From the NCBI GenBank assembly GCA_028293095.1, contig JAQGPK010000090.1, forward strand, positions 1 to 12,034: a stretch of 12,034 nt of DNA, written 5' to 3'. This DNA comes from Chlamydiia bacterium. Lineage in GTDB: Bacteria; Chlamydiota; Chlamydiia; Chlamydiales; FEN-1388. The notes beneath the pieces were generated by a model. It had not been told where the DNA came from and did no database searches. It was given only the letters and a program-made list of their open reading frames with translations. A program made the position numbers and the translations under genes. Positions 5,542 to 12,034 of this stretch are shown here, piece by piece; the stretch's first letter is position 1, and every line of letters starts with the position of its first letter.

Positions 5542-6363
5542 ATGAGCTACCCAGATCTACTCATCACAAGCCTTGATAATCCTAAAGTAAAGCGACTTCT
5601 TGCACTGCGCGAAAAGCGCGAGCGCGATGTCACCGCTCTCTTTCTCATCGAAGGCTATCGTGAAATCACACGTGCAATCGCTGGAAAAGTATCCATTGAT
5701 GAGCTCTACATTTGCCCGGAGCTGTTTTTAGGCGAAAATGAACCAGCTCTTATTCAACAGCTTCGAAGTCAAGGCACCAAAATCATCGAATGTGCAAGTA
5801 AAGTTTTTCATAAAATCTCTTATAGAGACCGTCCCGATGGCCTAGTGACAGTTGCAAAAAAAATGGGCTACACCCTAAAAAACCTTGAAGAAAAGCTTAA
5901 AGGGACACAATCGCCGCTTTTCATTGTTGCAGAAGCTATCGAAAAACCAGGTAATCTTGGCACCATTTTACGCTCTTCAGACGGTGCGGGCGCACATGGC
6001 GTCATTGTTTGTGATCGCTGCACAGACATCTATAATCCAAATGTTGTCAGAGCAAGTGTTGGAACGCTGTTTACCCTTCCTGTCATTGAAACTACCACGC
6101 AAGAGGCCCTCACTTGGCTCCTTTCACACCATATCAACATCTTGGCAGCTACCCCTCATACAACAAAGCTATACACAGATGTTGACCTCAAAGGAGCTGT
6201 AGCCATTGCGGTCGGAGCAGAACAGATTGGCCTTTCCAAGCTTTGGATGGATCAAGCCCATTTCAAAGTAAAAATCCCCATGCATGGCGTTGCAGATTCG
6301 CTCAACGTTGCTATGGCAACCACTATTTTGCTCTATGAAACCACAAGACAGCGTACTCTCTAG
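5542..6363 (+). CDS. TrmH/SpoU family RNA 2'-O-methyltransferase
   Basis: This 273-residue SPOUT methyltransferase has an N-terminal RNA-binding region of the L30e-like kind (DNPKVKRLLALREKRERD, LFLIEGYRE at about 33-41) and a C-terminal trefoil-knot domain. The three SpoU motifs are visible: EKPGNLGTILRSS (about 134-146), VGAEQIGLS (about 224-232) and IPMHGVADSLNVAMA (about 245-259). Members methylate ribose 2'-OH in rRNA (RlmB, TsnR) or tRNA (TrmH); the N-terminal domain favours an rRNA-type enzyme, but this is uncertain. The ATG at 5542 is one base after the preceding stop; longer in-frame starts at 5452 read through the previous gene and are rejected. The gene's last 29 bases overlap the next coding region. 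Confidence 0.91.
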   Translation: MSYPDLLITSLDNPKVKRLLALREKRERDVTALFLIEGYREITRAIAGKVSIDELYICPELFLGENEPALIQQLRSQGTKIIECASKVFHKISYRDRPDGLVTVAKKMGYTLKNLEEKLKGTQSPLFIVAEAIEKPGNLGTILRSSDGAGAHGVIVCDRCTDIYNPNVVRASVGTLFTLPVIETTTQEALTWLLSHHINILAATPHTTKLYTDVDLKGAVAIAVGAEQIGLSKLWMDQAHFKVKIPMHGVADSLNVAMATTILLYETTRQRTL

Positions 6364-7036
6364 TACACCCTTTGAAATTCTTTTTGAAGATAATCATCTG
6401 ATTGCTGTTAACAAGCCTCCAGGACTTGTAACACAACCTACAGAGAGCTCTATCACTAGTCTAGAAGAAGAGGTCAAGAAATATATCAAAGAAAAATACG
6501 CAAAAAGTGGAAATGTGTATCTTCATGCCGTTCACAGACTTGATAAAGTAACAAGTGGCATCACTCTTTTTGCCAAAACAAGCAAAGCGCTTTCTCGCCT
6601 GAATGAATCAATCAGAGAAAAAGTAGTTGAGAAACGGTATCTAGCAGTCTGTGAAGGAATTTTTTCTAAAAAAGAGGAAACGCTCACTCACTTTTTATTA
6701 CATGATGACTATGAAGCAAAAATAGTAAATAGCTCTCACCCTCAAGGAAAAAAGTCAGAGCTGTATTATAAAGTTATCAAAGAGCAGACGCACCTATCAC
6801 TTGTAGAAGTTCATCTGACAACTGGCCGCTACCATCAGATCCGCACGCAGCTTTCAGCTATCCACCACCCAGTTTATGGCGATAAAAAGTATGGAAGTGT
6901 ACAGACTGCTTTTCAAAAGGAGATCATTGCTCTCCACCATTTTCAGATGAGCTTTCCTCACCCAACCACTCAAGAGAGGATCACTATCAAAAGCGATCCA
7001 CCTGCATTTTGGCCAATGACAATCAACTCTCAATAG
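6335..7036 (+). CDS. RluA-family pseudouridine synthase
   Basis: This 233-residue protein makes pseudouridine from uridine in rRNA or tRNA. Family signatures are FEILFEDNHLIAVNKPPGL near the start, HAVHRLDKVTSGITLFAKT with the catalytic Asp at residue 70, and the late TGRYHQIRTQLSAIHHPVYGD. No S4 RNA-binding domain precedes the catalytic domain, so it is closer to compact RluA/TruC-like members than to RluC or RluD. The ATG at 6335 lies within the end of the TrmH-family gene, a 29-base overlap. A longer start at 6284 is unlikely because it extends deeper into that gene. The 3' end may slightly overlap a possible TTG start of the next gene. Substrate position is unknown. Confidence 0.92.
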   Translation: MKPQDSVLSSTPFEILFEDNHLIAVNKPPGLVTQPTESSITSLEEEVKKYIKEKYAKSGNVYLHAVHRLDKVTSGITLFAKTSKALSRLNESIREKVVEKRYLAVCEGIFSKKEETLTHFLLHDDYEAKIVNSSHPQGKKSELYYKVIKEQTHLSLVEVHLTTGRYHQIRTQLSAIHHPVYGDKKYGSVQTAFQKEIIALHHFQMSFPHPTTQERITIKSDPPAFWPMTINSQ

Positions 7037-7068
7037 AGTACACTAAACGATTACTCACGAGTGATCTT

Positions 7069-7968
7069 ATGGAAAAAATAGTACTATCTCGGTCGTTAGG
7101 TACCCATGACGGCACATTTCATGCAGATGAAGTTACCGCTTGTGCACTTTTACGCTTTTTTGATCTGATTGATAAAGATAAAATTATTCGCACACGCGAT
7201 GTTGAGCGCCTTGATAAATGTGAATTCGTCTGTGATGTAGGTGGAATATATGACCCACAAAAAAAGCGCTTTGATCATCATCAGGTGGATTATAAAGGGC
7301 CATTAAGTAGCGCAGGAATGATATTAGAATACTTAAAAAGTTCTCATGCGCTCTCGCCACATGATTACGACTTTCTTAATAATGCCCTCGTGCGTGGAGT
7401 AGACGCCCATGACAATGGCAAAGATTCCCAATCTCCTGGAGTCTGTACCTTTTCGCATATCATCTCAAATTTTACTCCTATCCACTATGATGAAACCTCT
7501 GACGTACAAGATGCAGCCTTTATGGTGGCTTTAGATTTTGCCTATGGTCATATCAAAAGGCTATGGGAGCGTTTTAAGTATAATCAGTCATCTAGTGAAA
7601 TCGTCGCTCACGCCATGACAGAGTATCGCGACTGTCTGATCTTCAATGAGCCCATACCATGGATGGATACTTTTTTTGAACAGGACGGCGAGCATCACCC
7701 TGCTCGATTTGTGATCATGCCTTCAGGAGAAAAGCACTGGAAATTACGAGGCATTCCTCCTACAGGTGATGAAAAAATGAAAGTCCGCATGCCACTACCA
7801 GAAGAGTGGGCAGGACTTCTGGATAAAGAATTAAAACGCATAAGTGGTATACAGGGCGCGCTTTTTTGTCATAAAGGTAGATTCATCTCTGTGTGGGAGA
7901 CCAAGCAAGATGCTCTGCAAGCTTTAGAAAAAGTACTCTCTCTGGCAAAGCAAAAGACATCATTATGA
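7069..7968 (+). CDS. MYG1-family putative metal-dependent hydrolase/exonuclease (DHH-like)
   Basis: This 299-residue protein is related to MYG1/GAMM1 (UPF0160), whose eukaryotic members are 3'-5' RNA exonucleases. The signature SLGTHDGTFHADEVTACALL (residues about 9-28) supplies metal-binding His and Asp residues, CDVGGIYDP (about 55-63) and RFDHHQ (about 68-72) give further ligands, and RGVDAHDNG adds another acidic site. The ATG at 7069 puts the first conserved motif at the expected short distance from the N-terminus. A TTG at 7009 would add 20 unconserved residues overlapping the pseudouridine synthase gene and is less likely. The stop overlaps the next start (ATGA). I recall a MYG1-like gene beside a HIT gene in Chlamydia trachomatis, so the pairing may be conserved in the phylum. 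Confidence 0.93.
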   Translation: MEKIVLSRSLGTHDGTFHADEVTACALLRFFDLIDKDKIIRTRDVERLDKCEFVCDVGGIYDPQKKRFDHHQVDYKGPLSSAGMILEYLKSSHALSPHDYDFLNNALVRGVDAHDNGKDSQSPGVCTFSHIISNFTPIHYDETSDVQDAAFMVALDFAYGHIKRLWERFKYNQSSSEIVAHAMTEYRDCLIFNEPIPWMDTFFEQDGEHHPARFVIMPSGEKHWKLRGIPPTGDEKMKVRMPLPEEWAGLLDKELKRISGIQGALFCHKGRFISVWETKQDALQALEKVLSLAKQKTSL

Positions 7969-8300
7969 AAACTATTTTTCAAAAAATTATCGACAATGAG
8001 CTTCCATGCGACAAAGTCTTTGAAAATGACCGCATTATCGCCTTTAAAGATATAGCCCCTCAAGCGCCTGTCCATATTTTAATCGTACCGAAAAAAGCCA
8101 TTGCCAACATTTCACAAGCGACAAGTGAAGATAAAGAGCTCCTCGGAGAAATTCTCCTCGTAGCAAGTGATCTTGCTAAAAAATTTGGTATTGAAAGCGG
8201 TTTTCGACTCCTCACCAATAATGGCGAAACTGCAGGTCAAACTGTCTTTCACCTTCACTTCCATCTTCTTGGCGGCAAAAGACTTGGCCCCTTAGGATAA
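7965..8300 (+). CDS. HIT-family (HinT-like) nucleotide-binding hydrolase
   Basis: This 111-residue protein has the full histidine triad: FHLHFHLLGG with His 96, 98 and 100. The N-terminus (TIFQKIIDNELPCDKVFENDRIIAFKDI) and APVHILIVPKKAI match the HinT/PKCI branch, which hydrolyses AMP-lysine-type phosphoramidates and adenylates. Its length is normal for HinT. The ATG at 7965 overlaps the preceding TGA as ATGA, a sign of coupled translation; the longer in-frame start at 7893 is inside the MYG1 gene. The central His (98) is the presumed nucleophile by family knowledge. Confidence 0.95.
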   Translation: MKTIFQKIIDNELPCDKVFENDRIIAFKDIAPQAPVHILIVPKKAIANISQATSEDKELLGEILLVASDLAKKFGIESGFRLLTNNGETAGQTVFHLHFHLLGGKRLGPLG

Positions 8301-8302
8301 TT

Positions 8303-8851
8303 ATGGATACCTTTCTTTTAAAAGAATCAACGGGTCTTCTGGTTGTAGATATACAAGAAAAGCTCTTCCAAAAGATGTATCAAAAAGAAGACCTTCTCAA
8401 AAAGCTAGGGCTCGTAATAGAGGCGGCCAAAATCCTTCAGCTCCCAATTATTCTCTCTGAGCAGTATCCACAAGGTCTAGGATCTACTGTAAGCGCCGTC
8501 CAAACAATTCTTGAACCTGTAGAAGTTTTCGAAAAGACAACCTTCTCATGTCTAGGATCGCAAGCTTTACAAGAGGCAATTGCCAAAAAATCTGTAAAGA
8601 ATTGGCTCATTATTGGCATCGAAACGCATATTTGTATTTTGCAAACTGCCAAAGATTTTTTAACGCACGATCTGCAACCTGTAGTCATCACTGATGCTAC
8701 ATCCAGTAGAAATCTTGTAGATCATAAATCTGCAATTAAAGAAATGCGCACACTTGGCATCCGTTGTTCAACTGCCGAAACTATCCTCTTCGAACTCGTA
8801 AGAGATGCAAAAGCAAAAGAGTTTAAGGCAATCTCTCAGCTCGTTAAATAG
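8303..8851 (+). CDS. Isochorismatase-like cysteine hydrolase
   Basis: This 182-residue protein has the isochorismatase-like fold with the usual triad visible: Asp16 in LLVVDIQEKL, Lys78 in EKTTFSC, and Cys111 in IIGIETHICILQT. The cis-peptide region before the Cys (GIETH) is typical. It resembles the ISOC1/ISOC2 and YcaC-type group rather than true isochorismatases or nicotinamidases: the metal-site motif of nicotinamidases is not evident, and no siderophore genes are near. The substrate is unknown. AGGA lies six bases before the ATG, and the gap to the HIT gene is only two bases. It is the last gene of the run; no clear intrinsic terminator follows before the repeat element at 8915. Confidence 0.9.
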   Translation: MDTFLLKESTGLLVVDIQEKLFQKMYQKEDLLKKLGLVIEAAKILQLPIILSEQYPQGLGSTVSAVQTILEPVEVFEKTTFSCLGSQALQEAIAKKSVKNWLIIGIETHICILQTAKDFLTHDLQPVVITDATSSRNLVDHKSAIKEMRTLGIRCSTAETILFELVRDAKAKEFKAISQLVK

Positions 8852-8914
8852 AAAAGCACCAAAGTACGAGAAAAGTAGCGAGAGATTTTACAACTAATGG
8901 TATGCATTATACTT

Positions 8915-9101
8915 TAACGCAAAGGAGCGAATAAGGTGCAAAGACGCAAAGAGAGCTAAAAGAGTCTTCTCATTAAAAAGGCAGAAATGTAGTACTCTCT
9001 CTTGATAGAGAGTAAAAATTTTCTCGGTTTTGATCCTAAAGATGGGATCCACTATAATAACTGTTTGCTATTCTTTGCGCCTTTTGTATTTCTTTGCGTT
9101 A
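8915..9101. mobile_element. Element A: MITE-like repeat with inverted 'acgcaaag' termini
   Basis: The left end TAACGCAAAG (8915-8924) is the inverted match of the right end CTTTGCGTTA (9092-9101). Further gcaaag words follow inside the left arm (gtgcaaagacgcaaagagagc), mirrored on the right by tctttgcgcc. A smaller hairpin, ACTCTCT-CTTGAT-AGAGAGT (8994-9013), sits in the middle. There is no coding capacity for a transposase. Both ends resemble those of the element at 10917-11126 in the same orientation, so this is a dispersed family. No clear target-site duplication was found. A partial promoter (TTGCGT at 9094-9099) at its right end could feed the HEAT gene. Confidence 0.7.
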
Positions 9102-9146
9102 TAAATAAATAAAAGCGTAACTAGCTTGCTATCTAGAGATTAAAAA

Positions 9147-10862
9147 ATGATTTTGTTTTTACTGTCCTTTCTTCTGGCTGCGCCTCTTGATGAAAAAAGT
9201 GTCTGTGAGCGTGCATCCCACCACCTTCTTCTTTCAAACCCGCGAGTCGCTCTCGATGAAGTGACTACGGCACTAAAAGACAATCCTCACTCTCAAAAGC
9301 TGTTAGCCACAAAAATCTCCATTCTTGCGGCCCTACAAGATGAGGGTGCAATGCTTGCCACCTGGACACAGTACCATACCCTTTTTCCCAAGGCGGTAGA
9401 TGACACACTTCTTGAAAAAATGGCCTGGGCTACAATCAAAAAAGGAACCTCAAATTCCTCCTCGCTCATTCGCATGGAGGCAAGTTTAGCAGCCTTTTAT
9501 TCACAAGATGCCCAAGGCATCCCTCTTCTTGAAAAGCTGCTAGATGATCATAACATGGGACTCAGGCTCTTTGGACTCTATCTTGTTTCACATCTACGAG
9601 ATGAAATCTTTGAAAAAAAGGTACTTGCCCTTTTGATCTCCGATGAATCCATCCCGATTCAACTCGCTGCAATTGACGCTCTTGGACACATGCGTTCAGA
9701 ACATGCTTATCCCTATCTTATCACCTTGCTCGAAAAAGAAACTACCTCATCTGAAATGAGATTTTCTATTCTTCAGGCTATCTGTCAGATACGTTCAAAA
9801 ATAGAGCGAAACGATCTTATCACTCTCACAAAAAGCAGTAGAGCATTTCTCAGAATACTTGCCTGTGAATTCGTCCTGAAACACACGATGACTGACTCTA
9901 TCGATCTCATTTTGCCTCTGATCTTAGATAATTCGAAAGATGTGCAAATTGCCGCCATGCAGACGCTCGGCGCTCTTAGACCCAAGCTACCGCCTGAATT
10001 GATTGTGAGCCTGAAAGAAATTGCCCAAGATGAGTCTGCAGAACTTGCCATCTCAGCAAACTACCTTCTCCTCACAACAGATTCTGCTTCAGAAATTACT
10101 CAGAAAAGATTTGCACACTTTCTTTCCCATCACAATCAAGAGACACGACTACTTGCAGCAGCAGCATGCGCTCATTCAGGCTCCAAAGGCGTCGCGATCG
10201 CAGCAAAAGCTCTACAAATAACGGACGATCCCCTTGTTGCCATTAATCTAGCCATACTTATCATTACTCAACGCGATGAAAGAAATTTACCCCAAGCTAT
10301 TGGAGCAATAGAGCAAGGGCTTCAAACTATCAAAGGTCGACTTGACTTCTCCGTACAAGGGCTATTTACCTTTATTCACATAGGAACAGATTCTCACCTT
10401 GCTTCCATGCCCCGCTATCCAGAAGCCAAGGATCTTGCCTGTAGACTCTCTCTCTACAGCGTCCTTGCCTCTTGTAATGCCCCTCATATCGAAGCTCTTT
10501 TAGCTTCTTTTTTGAAAGAGCGTAGTTGGGGGATCACGGGTATGGCTGCAAACCTTCTTATCCAAGAAGGTGATGCAAGCGCACTTTCTATCATTAAAAA
10601 ACTTCTTCAAGATGAAACTCTTGAAATACGTGTTCAGGCAGCCTTTCTTCTTGCTATTAGTACTCAAGATGAAGAGGCGCTCTCTGTACTTGAAAATGCT
10701 TACGCGAAAGCTCCACGTGAGATGAAGGAGCAAATCCTTCTCGGTATTGGTGCCATTGGTTCCAAAACCTCCCTTCCATTTCTTTGTATAGCCCTAAATG
10801 AAGCATCACCCATCCTGCGTATTCGTGCCTCTAGTGCCATCTTGCAGTGTCTCTACCATTAA
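9147..10862 (+). CDS. Exported HEAT-repeat protein
   Basis: This 571-residue alpha-solenoid protein begins with a short hydrophobic segment (MILFLLSFLLAAP) that looks like a Sec signal peptide with a weak positive n-region. Residues about 18-100 look TPR-like (ALDEVTTALKDNPHSQKLLATK). From about 105 onward HEAT/PBS-lyase-like repeats run to the end, seen as repeated units such as IPIQLAAIDALGHMRSEHAYPYLI, KDVQIAAMQTLGALR, LEIRVQAAFLLAIS and PILRIRASSAILQC. No catalytic motif is visible; a scaffold or partner-binding role in the periplasm is likely. No Shine-Dalgarno precedes the ATG at 9147, so the start is chosen from the signal-like N-terminus. The gene stands alone between two copies of the same repeat element. 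Chlamydial genomes do contain such exported HEAT-repeat proteins, but I cannot name the ortholog. Confidence 0.85.
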   Translation: MILFLLSFLLAAPLDEKSVCERASHHLLLSNPRVALDEVTTALKDNPHSQKLLATKISILAALQDEGAMLATWTQYHTLFPKAVDDTLLEKMAWATIKKGTSNSSSLIRMEASLAAFYSQDAQGIPLLEKLLDDHNMGLRLFGLYLVSHLRDEIFEKKVLALLISDESIPIQLAAIDALGHMRSEHAYPYLITLLEKETTSSEMRFSILQAICQIRSKIERNDLITLTKSSRAFLRILACEFVLKHTMTDSIDLILPLILDNSKDVQIAAMQTLGALRPKLPPELIVSLKEIAQDESAELAISANYLLLTTDSASEITQKRFAHFLSHHNQETRLLAAAACAHSGSKGVAIAAKALQITDDPLVAINLAILIITQRDERNLPQAIGAIEQGLQTIKGRLDFSVQGLFTFIHIGTDSHLASMPRYPEAKDLACRLSLYSVLASCNAPHIEALLASFLKERSWGITGMAANLLIQEGDASALSIIKKLLQDETLEIRVQAAFLLAISTQDEEALSVLENAYAKAPREMKEQILLGIGAIGSKTSLPFLCIALNEASPILRIRASSAILQCLYH

Positions 10863-10896
10863 AGACCCTCAAATACTATTGAGAAGTTCTTTTTAG

Positions 10897-10917
10897 AACA
10901 GCGTCTGTTATATTTTT
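10897..10917 (+). terminator. Possible intrinsic terminator of the HEAT-repeat gene
   Basis: AACAG (10897-10901), loop CGT and CTGTT (10905-10909) are followed by ATATTTTT. A second small hairpin (GTTCT-TTTT-AGAAC, 10886-10899) overlaps its left arm. The stems are short, so efficiency may be modest. The T-run directly abuts element B. Confidence 0.42.
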
Positions 10918-11126
10918 AACGCAAAGAAGCGAGTGAGACGCAAAGGCGCAAAGAGAGCTAAGAAGATATTATAGTGGTATAGTATTGTTTCTTATTTTTT
11001 ACCACAGAGGACACAGAGATCACAGAGAGAGGAAGGGGAAGGATGGTAAAAAACTTAAAAAAGCCTCCACTATATATTATATGGCTACTCTTTGCGCGTT
11101 CGTGTCTTTGGTATTTTTTTGCGTTA
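10917..11126. mobile_element. Element B: second copy of the 'acgcaaag' MITE-like repeat
   Basis: The left end TAACGCAAAG (10917-10926) and right end TTTTGCGTTA (11117-11126) are inverted. The left arm closely matches that of element A (both contain aacgcaaag, agcga, and gcgcaaagagagctaa or the near-identical acgcaaagagagctaa). The right arm also matches (ggctactctttgcgcg against tgctattctttgcgcc). The middle differs: here it contains the nested inverted repeat at 10995-11053. It lies between two convergent genes and has no coding capacity. Words of this type (gcaaagacgcaaag, accacagaggacacagag) recur between genes in many unrelated environmental bacteria, to my recollection. Confidence 0.72.
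10995..11053. repeat. Nested inverted repeat with 'accacagagg acacagag' arm
   Basis: TTTTTTACCA (10995-11004) and TGGTAAAAAA (11044-11053) are a perfect 10-bp inverted pair enclosing about 39 purine-rich bases with the direct words cacagagg, cacagaga, cacagaga. It has the form of a separate small repeat inserted into element B, since element A lacks it. An outer pair, ATAGTGG (10971-10977) and CCACTAT (11067-11073), surrounds it. Confidence 0.65.
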
Positions 11127-11150
11127 AAAAAATCCAAGAGCACCTGCTCT
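11125..11150 (-). terminator. Putative terminator of the minus-strand exported protein gene
   Basis: On the reverse strand AGAGC-AGGT-GCTCT (11150 to 11137) is followed by TGGA and seven T (11132 to 11126). The hairpin overlaps the stop codon of the gene, and the T-run overlaps the end of element B. The stem is only five pairs, so this is tentative. Confidence 0.42.
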
Positions 11151-11697
11151 AATCGAGAGCTATTTCAGGGAGAACTTCTGTAACGAAAAGATAATTTTTC
11201 CCATTGCGGTTTTTTACAATTCCCTTAAAGCGAGTAGTTTGCCCTTCTTTTATCTTTAAAATACTACGATCTTGTGTCGTCTTACAAAAGAAAAGGGATT
11301 TAAGCGTTAAAATGGCGCGATTTTGGTAGTTATCAATATAAAAGAGTGATTGATCAGGTTTTGAGTGAAGGACTCTTTTTCCATCTTGCATCTCAAGAAC
11401 ACCTTCTACATCAATGTCGATACGGTGTAAACGAAATGGTGTTTTAGCAAATGCTGCATGAAGCTCGGCAGCAGAAAAAGGAGCATCATTTTTCCATGTA
11501 ATTTGTCCTATACCCTCTTTTGAGTAAATGGCTGCCTTGTTTACTCCCTTAATTGCTTGTAACTGCTTTAATACATTTTGGGTGCAGCAAGGAGAGTCCA
11601 TTTTTTCAATATCTAGCCGTACTTCAATGATTGACGCAGAAAGAGAGAGACATGAAAATAGAAAAACAGAGCCAAAAAGTTTAAAAATAGTTTTCAT
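11149..11697 (-). CDS. Exported protein with heavy-metal-associated (HMA)-like domain
   Basis: This 182-residue protein has a signal sequence (MKTIFKLFGSVFLFSCLSLSAS). Cleavage after SAS is likely; the Cys at 16 in a poor lipobox leaves a lipoprotein possible. Residues about 23-98 look like a ferredoxin-like HMA fold: strand EVRLDIEKMD, then SPCCTQNVLKQLQAIKGVNKAAIY, strand GQITWKN, helix AAELHAAFAKTPFRL, strand IDIDV. The usual M-x-C-x-x-C is replaced by MDSPCC (Cys37, Cys38), so metal transfer is unproven. The rest (about 99-182) appears beta-rich and OB-like (RFKGIVKNRNGKNYLFVTEV) and has no name I can give. GGGAG before the ATG supports the start. It is convergent with the HEAT-repeat gene and divergent from the gene at the right edge. 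Confidence 0.8.
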   Translation of the reverse strand: MKTIFKLFGSVFLFSCLSLSASIIEVRLDIEKMDSPCCTQNVLKQLQAIKGVNKAAIYSKEGIGQITWKNDAPFSAAELHAAFAKTPFRLHRIDIDVEGVLEMQDGKRVLHSKPDQSLFYIDNYQNRAILTLKSLFFCKTTQDRSILKIKEGQTTRFKGIVKNRNGKNYLFVTEVLPEIALD

Positions 11698-11756
11698 GTA
11701 TATCTCCCAAGTTATTTTTTAATCAAAGCAGATCCTACCACTGCATCTACTTCCTC

Positions 11757-11785
11757 ACTATACCGTCTCAAAATTTTGCTCGCAA
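11757..11785 (-). promoter_or_regulatory. Putative promoter of the HMA-like protein gene
   Basis: On the reverse strand TTGCGA (11785-11780) is followed after 17 bases by TATAGT (11762-11757), four and five matches to consensus. The start would be near 11750, giving a leader of about 52 bases to the ATG at 11697. The rest of the divergent spacer (11786-11906) is AT-rich, and I see no further defined site in it. Confidence 0.5.
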
Positions 11786-11915
11786 GTGCTCTGAACTCTA
11801 AGGTCAAAAGAAATCAAAAAAATAGCCCAATTACAAATCGTAAATTAGAATCATTGAAATTATTTCCCCAATCGCTTAGTTTATAGCTTTGATATTTATT
11901 AACCATGAGGTAATT

Positions 11916-12034
11916 ATGTCGAGTGTACCTGTCATCTATCCTAAACCTGACCACATGCCTGTCAGCCCAAAATTCACCTCCATCACTCACTCTGTCACCT
12001 ACCATCTTGGCCGCCTTATTCATATTTTTTGGAT
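11916..12034 (+). CDS. Start of an unidentified plus-strand gene (partial, runs off right edge)
   Basis: An open frame from the ATG at 11916 continues for at least 39 codons to the window end. It is preceded by GAGG (11907-11910) five bases before the ATG, a good ribosome binding site. The product begins MSSVPVIYPKPDHMPVSP and continues with THSVTYHLGRLIHIFW, where a hydrophobic region may begin. The visible part has no signal peptide at its very start and matches no family I know. The reverse-strand open frame across 11814-12023 is less likely to be real because it lacks a ribosome binding site. Confidence 0.5.
   Translation, partial: MSSVPVIYPKPDHMPVSPKFTSITHSVTYHLGRLIHIFW

Noticed and set aside
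8994..9013. Hairpin ACTCTCT-CTTGAT-AGAGAGT as a terminator of the seven-gene run.
   Set aside because: It is followed by AAAAATTTTCTC rather than a proper T-run and lies inside the repeat element, so it is better seen as element structure.
10958..11143. Reverse-strand open frame of 61 codons across element B.
   Set aside because: It covers the inverted-repeat element and has no ribosome binding site or recognisable product.
11814..12023. Reverse-strand open frame of 69 codons at the right edge.
   Set aside because: It has no ribosome binding site; the opposing frame from 11916 has a good one.

Overview
The window (about 40% G+C by eye) looks like a chromosomal segment of an environmental member of the Chlamydiota (a 'Chlamydia-like' lineage such as the Simkania/Rhabdochlamydia/Parachlamydia relatives). 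The assignment is an inference. It rests on the set of housekeeping genes, on a MYG1-family gene directly followed by a HIT gene (I recall this pair as neighbours in Chlamydia trachomatis), and on very basic Lys/Ala-rich proteins that resemble chlamydial histone-like proteins in composition. No rRNA or lineage-defining gene is present to prove it.

Layout. Positions 1-1018 (minus strand) hold hpf (long-form ribosome hibernation factor) and, overlapping its 3' end, the start of a gene for a type I restriction HsdR-N-like nuclease domain cut by the window edge. A tRNA-Arg(UCG) and a tRNA-Leu(GAG), both minus strand, bracket a short recO whose last codons run into the tRNA-Leu gene. Positions 2044-3741 hold three consecutive small basic proteins with AT-rich spacers. 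The second and third are clear paralogs and the first a possible divergent member. I recognise no known family for them, and a perfect hairpin terminator closes the group.

Positions 3869-8851 hold seven tightly packed plus-strand genes: a RMD1/DUF155 membrane-anchored protein, a RlmI-like methyltransferase, a TrmH/SpoU methyltransferase, a RluA pseudouridine synthase, a MYG1-family hydrolase, a HIT protein and an isochorismatase-like hydrolase. They overlap or are separated by only 1-2 bases, so they are probably one operon with an RNA-modification and nucleotide-processing flavour. Next comes an exported HEAT-repeat protein (9147-10862) flanked on both sides by related, same-orientation elements of about 190-210 bp with inverted termini built from 'acgcaaag' words. 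The downstream copy contains a second nested palindromic repeat starting with 'accacagagg'. A minus-strand exported protein with a heavy-metal-associated-like fold (11149-11697) follows, then the start of an unidentified plus-strand gene at the right edge.

Most promising for novelty: the three-gene basic-protein cluster (2044-3741), the paired repeat elements around the HEAT gene, and the recO truncation at the tRNA-Leu gene.
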